Source: Rhea pennata (lineage: Eukaryota > Chordata > Aves > Rheiformes > Rheidae). From it: a stretch of 64,000 nt of DNA. How positions within the stretch are numbered: position 1 is the stretch's first letter; each line of letters begins with the position of its first letter. The position numbers and the translations under genes were made by a program. This document shows positions 27,012 through 34,399 of this stretch, in pieces. The stretch spans positions 18,258,899 through 18,322,898 of the forward strand of contig NC_084678.1 of the NCBI RefSeq assembly GCF_028389875.1. The letters are read 5' to 3'. The notes beneath the pieces were generated by a model, which worked only from the letters and a program-made list of their open reading frames with translations, was not told where the DNA came from and did not search any database.

Positions 27012-27752
27012 ATGGCCCACAAGGATGGTGAGCCAGAGAGTTCTCAGCCGCTGGTGTTCACAGCGCACGAGCTGGAGTGCAAGATCTGCTACCACCGCTA
27101 CGATGCCCAAGCCCGCAAGCCCAAGCTGCTCAGCTGCGGCCACCGCGTCTGCACCAAGTGCCTGCGCAGGATGGTGGCTCTGGGGGACGCGTCACCCCGC
27201 CGGCTCAGCTGCCCCTTTTGCCGCCAGGAGACCCTGGTGCCCGGTGAGGATGTGCAGCAGCTGCAGGATGACAGCAAGGTCCTGGCTGTGCTGACATACC
27301 ACGAGCGGGCCAAGAAGCGGGGTGCATCCCTGTCCCCGGAGGTCATCCTCTGCCCCAGTGTGCTGGAGCCCTTCGCAGAGCCCTCACCCAGCTCCGACTG
27401 CCTTGTCATCACCATCCTGGAGGTGCCCGAGGACATGGCCCCACCGGAGGGGCTGGGCATGCTGGACATGATCCGGCTGTACCGCCCCGCCAGCCTGGGC
27501 ACGCTGCCCTGCCACGGCCCCATGCGCAAGTGCCGCTCCTGGACGTGGCAAGCTGTGCCCCACTTCATCCTGGGCATGCTCTGCCTCATCTACTTCAGCT
27601 CCCTGCCCTTCGGCATCTACCTCCTGCTCATCGAGCAGCACAGCCTGGGCATCGTGCTCGTCAGCCTCGTGCCCTCCACCCTTCTCCTCTGCATCTTCTA
27701 CAGCTGCTGCCAGTGCCTGTGCCGCGAGGTCTTCGCCTTCCCCCCGCCCTGA
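27012..27752 (+). CDS. RNF182-like membrane RING E3 ligase
   Basis: 246-residue single-exon coding region, paralogous to RNF182 (247 aa in human). Order: short N-terminus; C3HC4 RING at about residues 23-70 (CKICYHRYDAQARKPKLLSC, GHRVCTKC, CPFCRQE); a middle segment with NCLVITI-like sequence (here DCLVITILEVPE) and YRPASLGTL; then two transmembrane helices near residues 186-208 and 214-236 (LIYFSSLPFGIYLLL and LGIVLVSLVPSTLLLC), and a Cys-rich tail. The family attaches ubiquitin from endomembranes. The ATG follows an acceptor-like CTGTGCAG at 27002-27009, so a 5' non-coding exon is likely; the frame stays open upstream to 26556, but this start aligns with the family. The 3' side consists of duplicated PCIF1 3'UTR. 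Not RNF182 itself, which is unlinked in mammals. Confidence 0.88.
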   Translation: MAHKDGEPESSQPLVFTAHELECKICYHRYDAQARKPKLLSCGHRVCTKCLRRMVALGDASPRRLSCPFCRQETLVPGEDVQQLQDDSKVLAVLTYHERAKKRGASLSPEVILCPSVLEPFAEPSPSSDCLVITILEVPEDMAPPEGLGMLDMIRLYRPASLGTLPCHGPMRKCRSWTWQAVPHFILGMLCLIYFSSLPFGIYLLLIEQHSLGIVLVSLVPSTLLLCIFYSCCQCLCREVFAFPPP

Positions 27753-27905
27753 GCTCGCGTGGCCAAGCCCTGCGCCACCTCGGAAAGGCCCCTGGCCCGC
27801 GGCTGCCCGTGGACGGGCGCCGTGCAAAGCGGGATGAGCCGCTGGCTGGTGGGCAGGGGATGGTGCTGCGCACCTGCTGGCTGCCCTCGCGGGGGGACGT
27901 GCGGC

Positions 27906-28771
27906 GCAGGGACATGCTGGCAGCCCTGAAGGAGGCTTGCCGGGGCAGGTGGAGAGACTGCTAGCTTTGTAGCACCGGCCTGGGGACTCTCGCAGAGCAG
28001 CTCCACAGCACCTGCTTTCCTCTGCAAACTTGCACGCTGCCCCCGCGCAGCAGTGCCGGGAGCGCCCAGCTGCCGGCCGGAGAGGAGGCTGGCTGCTGCC
28101 CTCAGCGGAGGGCGGAGAAACCAAACGTAGCAGGACAGGAGGAGCAGGCGGCCCCTTCAACGCGCGAGAGAAAGGGCAGCCGGAGCTGGGACGCGTGCAC
28201 GGGTGGAAGGACGGACAGGTGGACGGACGGACAGACCGATGGACGGGTGGCAAGCGTGACAAAGTGGCGCATAGCGCCGTGGCTGGAGGGGTCCCGGCAG
28301 CTGGCCGAAGCCTCGCGTTGGCAGGAGAAGAGCGGGCAGAGCCTGGGGGCTCCTCTGGCTGGACTGGCACCAGCACAGCTCCGTGTCCATAGTGTAAATA
28401 GTTCTGTCCATGGCGAGTGTGCTCCTTGCAGGGTTTGTTTCCATAGCATCCGTGTTTCTTTTCCACATGTACGAGTCCCGTGTTCGCCGACGCTGTTTAC
28501 CGTATCGGAGAGGAGCGGAGAAGAGGAGCTTCTTTGGTGTGTAAAGACGTCTTTGCAGCTGTTTTGTAGTCGTTGTGGTTTTTATGCGGAGCCTCTGGGC
28601 TCTATTTAACCTCCTTGGGTTTTGTTTTGTAAGGATTAATTTAACACCGCTAACCATTTTATTACTTTGCTCTTCTTGATAAAAAGTCTATTTTTGATTT
28701 CCAGCATACAGCTCCACCTGGTGTCACTGCCTTTCCTTTGCTGCCCACCCAGGGGCTGGTGGTCCCTCTGC
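27906..28771 (+). repeat. Segmental duplication, copy 2 (downstream of RNF182-like gene)
   Basis: Second copy of the PCIF1 3'UTR, starting 154 bases after the RING-gene stop and in the same orientation, so it probably forms that gene's 3'UTR. The equivalent of the PCIF1 ATTAAA signal is deleted. The 18-mer at 28666-28683 is the reverse complement of the copy 1 sequence at the same place. Confidence 0.93.
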
Positions 28772-28935
28772 ACCCACCCGCACCTGGCTCAGGAGCCCCG
28801 GTCCTCGGGGAGGGCGTGCGGCGGGCCGGGGTGGCCAGAGTTGGCAGCAGCAGCAGCCCTGCACTCCGGCCGGCGCGTGCCCAGCCACCTGCCCCGGACA
28901 CACACGCACACAGAGCCTGGAGACACACAACCATG

Positions 28936-28941
28936 TTTATT
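28936..28941 (-). terminator. Irx-like gene polyadenylation signal
   Basis: AATAAA on the minus strand, about 45 bases beyond the Irx-like stop codon, giving a very short 3'UTR. Confidence 0.65.
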
Positions 28942-28984
28942 ACCCCTGGCCACCCTGCGCGGGGCTGCCCCACACCCCTTCCCT

Positions 28985-29946
28985 CTACCCCTTGACCGCG
29001 GCCCCCGGTGGGCCCCCGCGCTCCGCAGGCGCCGATGCCACCATCTCCGCCAGGCTCCAGATCTTGGGTTTCTGCAGCCGCTTGCCCGGGCCAGGGCTGC
29101 ACTCGCTGCCCTCCTGCCCGGGGCCGGGGGGCCTGCCCGGCGAGGACCCCTCGCCCTCGCTGTCCTCGCCCTCGGACGGGCCGCGCGATGCCCAGCTCGC
29201 CTGGTTCTCCTTTTTGAGGCGCCGGCGGGCATTGGCGAACCAGGTGGAGACCTGGGTGAGGCTCATCCGGCAGAGCACGGCCAGCATCACCTTCTCGCCC
29301 TTGCTGGGGTAGGGGTTCCTCGGGTGCCGCGACAGCCAGGCCTTCAGCGCCCCGGTGCTCTCGCGCCCGGCCCCGGCTCTCGCCCGCGCCGGCTCCGGGG
29401 CTGCGGGCCGCCGGCAGCACGGTGGGCACAGCCCGGCGCCGGGCAGCAGCGCTGGCGGCAGGTCGTGGGCAGCGGAGACCTGCAGGGCACGGAAAGGGCT
29501 GGGAGGTGCCGGGGCAGGATGGCGCCTGGCCGGGGCGCGCGGCTGCTGCGGGCACCGTGGGGACACCGTGGAGGGCTGTGTTTCCCCTTCCCCCCCCAAA
29601 AAAAAACCTCGACCATCCTGTGCGCAGTGGAGCAGCCCATGGTGCCACGGCGATGGGGCACCAGGGCGCCGCATGCACCCGGGACCAGCGGCCCCCCGGC
29701 CCCTGCCCAACCCGCTGCCCGGCACCCCCAGCCCCTGCTCCAGAGGGAGCCCGGCGCCCCGCTGTGCACGGCATCCTCGCCACTTACCGAGTGCGCCAGG
29801 AGGCTCAGCGGGGGCGGCAGCAGGTTGTAGCCGGCCAGCACAGCACAGGGGCAGGGGCAGGGCAGCAGGGCTTGTGGAGGGCCCCACGGCCCCCCAGAGC
29901 CCCCCGGCTCATGGCCCGGGTGCCCCTTGCCCTGCAGTGCTGCCAT
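28985..29946 (-). CDS. Iroquois-class (TALE) homeobox protein, divergent and short
   Basis: Two coding exons, 29788-29946 and 28985-29479, joined in phase 0 by canonical splice sites, giving 217 aa; human IRX proteins are about 430-520 aa. The C-terminal half holds a TALE homeodomain (genome 29204 to about 29365): [20 protein letters not shown], then [20 protein letters not shown]. The [19 protein letters not shown] end is the Iroquois signature; MKX differs there (VQVSNWF). After an acidic serine-rich linker comes [11 protein letters not shown], matching the KPKIWSLAE motif that IRX proteins carry after the homeodomain. The N-terminus has a short [17 protein letters not shown] segment. Expected nuclear DNA-binding repressor. 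Transcribed in the same direction as the Sowah-like gene just upstream. Which vertebrate Irx group it belongs to is open. Confidence 0.88.
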
Positions 29947-29982
29947 GCTGCTGGGAGAGGAGCCGGGGAGCTGCTCCCAGGG

Positions 29983-29990
29983 CTTTTATA
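29983..29990 (-). promoter_or_regulatory. TATA box of the Irx-like gene
   Basis: TATAAAAG on the minus strand, 37 bases before the start codon, implying a 5'UTR of only about 10 bases. About 45-70 bases further upstream (30035-30060) lies a TGACAGCTGATTACTGG stretch with TALE-type and homeodomain-type cores. Confidence 0.6.
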
Positions 29991-30367
29991 GCAGTCGGGG
30001 GTGGTGGTGGTGGGGGGGAGGATCTGGGGGGATTGACAGCTGATTACTGGTATTAACACCCTGGCAGAGTGGGCACTGCAGCAGCACCATCTCCCTGGTC
30101 TGGTTTTGGGTAGGGAGTTGTAGGGCGCTTCCTCTCCCCACCCTCTCATCGCCAGATGCCCCAGGACCCACAGCAGAGCTGCGGCACTGGAGCCAGGCAG
30201 AGCTGCAGGGCACCCAGGGACCCCCCCCCCCCCACATACACACCCAGCCCCACGTGCAGTCCGGCCACAGGGACACAGTGCACACAGGGACACCTTGCAC
30301 CCAGGGGCGTGGTGCGCGTGGGGAACACGGTGCACGGGGTTGGGGAGGGGTTGCAGTGCACAAGGTC

Positions 30368-30373
30368 TTTATT
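30368..30373 (-). terminator. Sowah-like gene polyadenylation signal
   Basis: AATAAA on the minus strand, about 110 bases after the Sowah-like stop codon and about 380 bases upstream of the Irx-like TATA box. Confidence 0.65.
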
Positions 30374-30483
30374 GCAGTGCCAAGAGCCGTCCGTGCCCGT
30401 CCCACAGCACCCGGCCGTGCCCTCGCTGGAGCAGGAGGTGGGCGAAGGGCAGAGCCCCGGGGCAGCATGCGGGCGGCCGAGGG

Positions 30484-33400
30484 TCAGCGGGAGAACTTGC
30501 GCACAGCGCGGTAGGCTGCAGGCGGTGCAAGGTGCTGCGCCGAAGCCCGCTCCTCCTCCTCCTCCTCTGGGCCGGTAAGATCCTCGGCCGAGCCCCAGCG
30601 TCGCCGAGCCTGGCCGCTGGCCCTGGGCAGCAGCAGGCAGGCCAGCCGTCGGCTTCTGCCACGTGTCGCCGGCGCCTCTGCAGCAGCAGGGCCCCGTCAG
30701 CGCCAGGCCGCCGGCAGCCCTGCTCCCCTCACGGCCCCACGTTGCCCTCGGGTGACAGTGGTGCCCCCCACCCTGCGCGGCCGGGCTCTTACGGGGAGCG
30801 TCGGCGGTGCCGAGCCGCGCGGCCGCGGTGCGCAGGTAGTGCCCAGGCAGGCGCCCGCTGTAATCCCGCAGGTTCTGCTTGGCCCCTGCCGGGAGAGCGA
30901 ATGCCCTGAGCCACCGTCCGGGGCAACCCCGGCCTGGCCCCCGGCACCGCGGGGACCCGACGGCCCCGGGGTGGCCCAGAGCTGCCCTGGGCAGCGATGG
31001 GGCTCGGTCCTCACCAAAGCGCTCGACGAGCAGGTCCACGATCCGGCGGTGCCCGTGGAGCGCCGCGATGTGCAGCGGGGTGTAGCCCTGGCGGCACCAG
31101 GCATCAGGAGGGGATGAGGACGGGCCACAGCCCCTGGGCCCCATCCCCTGCCTGGGGCACGAGGACAGCCCAGACGCAAACGCTCCCCAGACCCTCATCT
31201 CAGAGATGTCTCACGCCCAAAAACATCATCCCCGGGACACTTCATCCTTTAAATCACCATCTTAAGGGTGCCCCAGCCCCAAAACCATCATCCCAAGGAC
31301 ATTCTATCCTCAAAACCATCGTTCTGGGGACACTCCAGCCTCAAAACCATTGTCATGGAGACATCTCATCCCCAAAACCATCATCCCAGTGACACCCTAT
31401 CCCCCAACCGTTATCCCAGGGACGCTCCATCCCTGAAACCATCGTCCAAAGGGCATTCTGTCCCCAAAACCATTATCCCAGGCATGTGCCATCCCCAAAA
31501 CCATCATTCTGGGGATGCTCCATCATCTCAAGGGCATCCCATCCTCAACACCACTATCCTGAGATGCCCCATCCCCGAAACCCTCATCTCAAATGCGCCC
31601 CATCCCCGAAACCCTTGTTCCAGGGATGCCCCATCCCTGAAACCATCGTCCCAGGATCGTCCTTCCCAGGGCACTCCCTGTCCTGGGCCGGTGCTGTATC
31701 CACAGCGTGGCAGCATGTCTGTCTGTCCGTCTGTGCATACTCACGCCCTGCGCGGGAGGGAGCGCGCCACATCAGAGCCAAGCTGGGCATCATGTGCCCC
31801 CGGCAGCCATGGGCAAGGGGGAAATGCAGGGCCAAGCACCCCCGGGTCTGCACCCGGCCTCCCTGGCTCATACTCACGTGCTAGATCCGGGCGCAGCCGT
31901 GGGGCAGGGAGAGGAGAAAACCAGTAAGCATGGGGGCTGCTCGCCACCCCTTGGCAGGGATCCCCGAGCCCCCACGCCGTGTGCCCCACTCACAGCCCTC
32001 GTGTTGATGTCAGCCCCGGCGTCCACGAGCAGCGTGGCCATGTCCTCCTTGCCATGCTTGGCGGCCCAGTGCAGCGCTGTCTGCATGGCAGCCAGGCGGT
32101 GGGAGCGGGCAGCGGGATGGCCAGCCCGGGGCAGTGCAATGGGGGGCACGGGGCAGCGGGAATGGGGCAGTGCAGTGGGGGCATGGCAGACGAGGGGCAG
32201 TGCAATGGGGGGCACAGGACAGTGCAATGGGGGGCACAGGGCAGCACAACAGGGGGGCCCAGGACAGCAGGATGGGGGACACAGGGCAGGTGAGTATGGG
32301 GAACCCCAGTCTCCTCCCAGCTCCCCCTGCCCCACATGGTCCCAGGGTGTGCAGCCAGCCCCACCTGCCCCCTGGACTGAAGGGGTACTGGGGACATGCT
32401 GGGGGGGGGGCCAGGGCTGAGCACTGTGGGGCTGGGGGGCTGGGCGCAGTACAGGGTGGTCTGTGCAGCGCGGGGGGCTCTGTGCAGGGGGGGGCTGCGC
32501 TGCGCAGCCCCCAGCAGCGGACAGACGAGCCCTCCTTGGGGCCGGGGCTCCGGCTGAGCTGTGCCAGCCCTGGGGACGGTGCCGCCTGCATCGGCCCTGT
32601 GGGGCCCCAGATGGCCGGGCTGGGGGGAGGAGGACGGGGGGCGTGCGGGGTCGTGTTGCCCTGCTGGGGTCAGGAATGTGGGGCCGGGAAGGGCCGGACT
32701 TACAAACTGCGCCGCAGCAGGACAGCAGCCGCAGGGGCCGGACAGCGGTGGGCGGGCGGGCGTCAGCTAAAGCCTTTGCAGGAAACACCCCCCTCTCCGG
32801 GGGCCCGGGTGCCCCTCTCGGCCCTGCCCCCCATGGCCCCACAGCACCCGTCCCCAACCCTCCTACAGCCCTATTCCCCCCCTACTCCTGCCAAGGTCCT
32901 GTCCCCTCCCCATAGCCCCTTTCTTGTCTCTTCCCCATAGCCCCCCCCCCATAGCCCTATTGACCCGTGGCTCCCCCAACAGCCCCTTCCCAAGAGCCCC
33001 TCATTCCCCCCATAGCCCCTTCCTCCCTAGTAACCCCCATTCCTCCCCTTGGCCCCTTCCCACCCCACGGCCCTATCCTGCCCCATGACCCGTGAGCCTC
33101 CCCCCAGAGCCCCCCCATCCCCTGCCCCCCCCCCCACTTGTCAGAAGCCCCCAAGTCTCAACTCACCCCCTGGCACCATCAGCAGCACCGACGCAGCCCA
33201 GCAGGTCCCCACGTGGGAGAGGAAGAGGTGAGAGCCGAGCTGGGGGCAGGACGGGGGGCAGGACGGGGCGACGCCGTGCACCGCAGCCATCCCCGTCCCG
33301 GGCAGCTCTGACTGCGGGGCCGGGCTCGGCGGCTCCCTGGAGCCGAGCACCCCCCGGTTCCGCGGCGCTCCGGGCCCCGCACTCACCGAGGTGAAGTCCT

Positions 33401-34352
33401 GCAGAGCCGGGGCGCGGAGGGAAGGAAGCGCAGGTCAGCGCCGGGCGCGGAGCCGGCGGCCCGGCTGGACCCTGCCGGCGCGGGCGCCCCGGCCCCCGCT
33501 CACCTTCTTGGTGGCCAGGGAGGGCTCCTGCTGGAGCAGCTGGCTCAGGACCGGCAGGTCCCCGCTGGCTGCTCCCTGCAGCCACTCCTTCTCCATGGGG
33601 TCCAGCTGTAGGGAGAGACCCCGTGAGACCCAGCACCCACGACAGCCAGCGCCCCACGAGAGCCAGCATCTGCCCCCAGCACCTGGCCCTCCACAAGTCC
33701 TGGTCCCCATGAGAGCCAGCCCCAGGAGATCCAGCCCAGCGAAGCCCAGCAGCAGCCCCCAGGACACCCAGCCCCTCACAAGACCCAGCACCTGCCCCCC
33801 GGCACCCCACGGGATGCAGCCCTGCGAGACCCCGCGCACAGGGCTCGGCACCCGACCTCCGGGAGGCCCGACCCCACAAGATGGCCCAGCGAAGCCCAGC
33901 AGCAGCCCCCAAGGACACCGGCCCCCCACGAGACCTGGTCTGCAGCCCACTCCCCACGCGGCGCAGTGTCACGCACAGCCACGGGGCAGGAGCCCATGCC
34001 GCCGCTCCCGTCCTCGGAGGCCTCCTTGGCGGCCGGCTCGCCGTCCTCCTCGCCCGGCCCCGCCGCGGCTCGCTGCGGCCCCGCTGGCCCCTCGAGGCAG
34101 CCCCCGGCCGCGTCGCCCTGTCCCGCGCGCAAGGGGAGACACGCGGCCGCGAGCCGTGAGCAGGTCGGGCGCCCGGCCCGGGGCCCCCGACAGCGGGCGC
34201 CGCAGCCCCGGGCAGCGCCCTCGCTCACCGCCGCGCTGACATCGGTCACCAGGATCCGCGGAGGGGCCGGCGCGGGGGGCTCGGCCCCGGGGGGGCCCCG
34301 GGGGAGCTCCACGGTGCCTGGCCCCGTCTCCGTCCCGTCCCGCGCGTCCGGC
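30484..34352 (-). CDS. Sowah/SOWAH-like ankyrin-repeat protein with introns (5' end unresolved)
   Basis: Exons from high to low: 34229-34352, 33977-34117, 33504-33605, 33387-33398, three-base candidates 33167-33169 and 32704-32706, 31994-32080, three-base candidates 31878-31880 and 31745-31747, 31015-31087, 30793-30885, 30484-30677. Frames join throughout and end VRKFSR then TGA. Family landmarks: LDPMEKEWLQGAASGDLPVL (helical repeat before the ankyrins), EPSLATKK-DFTS, TALHWAAKHGKEDMATLL, GADINTRA, GYTPLHIAALHGHRRIVDLL and NLRDYSGRLPGHYL. This order is diagnostic for sosondowah proteins. The human SOWAHA-D genes are single-exon, so introns here are unusual. The tail has a run of six Glu. The N-terminal winged-helix-like region of the family was not found; the first exon(s) are missing from this model. 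Donor after 33977 is GTGCGT, weaker than the rest. Confidence 0.82.
31200..31690 (-). repeat. Minisatellite, about 30-bp unit
   Basis: Degenerate tandem copies of a CATCCCCAAAACCATCATCC-type unit followed by a variable GGGACACTC part, about 15 copies. It fills most of the Sowah-like intron just upstream of the exon at 31015-31087 (minus strand). Confidence 0.85.
31745..31747 (-). other. Candidate 3-nt exon GGC (Gly) in the Sowah-like gene
   Basis: Minus strand reads CTCCCTCCCGCGCAG, then GGC, then GTGAGTAT: a pyrimidine-rich acceptor and consensus donor around three bases. In phase 0 it supplies the second residue of the HG pair needed before GYTPLH. Splicing not proven. Confidence 0.45.
31878..31880 (-). 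other. Candidate 3-nt exon CAC (His) in the Sowah-like gene
   Basis: Minus strand reads ...GGATCTAG, then CAC, then GTGAGTATG, with a long pyrimidine tract (TTTTCTCCTCTCCCTGCCCC) 20-40 bases before the AG. In phase 0 it supplies His after NTRA, as in the SOWAH motif HGGYTPLH. Splicing not proven. Confidence 0.45.
32100..32290 (-). repeat. Minisatellite, about 24-bp unit
   Basis: Several imperfect copies of a GGGCAGTGCAATGGGGGGCA-type unit, in the Sowah-like intron just upstream of the exon at 31994-32080. Confidence 0.8.
32704..32706 (-). other. Candidate 3-nt exon TTT (Phe) in the Sowah-like gene
   Basis: Minus strand reads GCTGCGGCGCAG, then TTT, then GTAAGT, a perfect consensus donor. 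In phase 0 it gives the Phe of the family motif SGFTALHW. A longer 63-base open exon ending at the same donor is possible but would insert 21 residues into an ankyrin repeat. Confidence 0.45.
32860..33135. repeat. C-rich degenerate repeat (CCCCATAGCCCCTTCC-type)
   Basis: Low-complexity pyrimidine-rich stretch with recurring CCCATAGCCC and long C runs inside the Sowah-like gene, between the two candidate microexons GGG and TTT. Confidence 0.7.
33167..33169 (-). other. Candidate 3-nt exon GGG (Gly) in the Sowah-like gene
   Basis: Minus strand reads GATGGTGCCAG, then GGG, then GTGAGT. In phase 0 it supplies the Gly between DFTS and F(TALHW). The G run makes the exact borders ambiguous by a base and the upstream tract is only moderately pyrimidine-rich. 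Confidence 0.4.
33387..33398 (-). other. 12-nt microexon (DFTS) of the Sowah-like gene
   Basis: CTCTGCAG, then GACTTCACCTCG, then GTGAGTGCG on the minus strand. It reads DFTS in phase 0, continuing EPSLATKK exactly as SOWAH proteins continue (T-R-K-D-F-x-S/T-G-F/Y-T). Confidence 0.75.
33610..33950 (-). repeat. Imperfect tandem repeat in Sowah-like intron
   Basis: Repeated CCCAGCGAAGCCCAGCAGCA blocks (two long near-identical copies near 33730 and 33890) with shorter GAGACCCAGCACC-type units between them, in the intron between exons 33977-34117 and 33504-33605. Confidence 0.7.
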
Positions 34353-34399
34353 CTGCGGGCAGAGGCAGGCGGGAGGTGAGCGCGGCTGCGGCTGCGCCG

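Noticed and set aside
28662-29830. Two 370-390 codon frames overlapping the Irx-like gene
   Set aside because: They are in other frames or antisense to the homeodomain exon and lack family similarity.
28985-29946. Homeobox gene as Mohawk (MKX) or TGIF
   Set aside because: The helix 3 region reads [19 protein letters not shown] and is followed by KPKIWSLAE, both Iroquois features; MKX and TGIF differ at these positions.
32704-32766. A 63-nt exon ending at the GTAAGT donor after TTT
   Set aside because: Open and possible, but it would insert 21 Pro/Cys-rich residues inside a conserved ankyrin motif; the 3-nt reading restores the family sequence.
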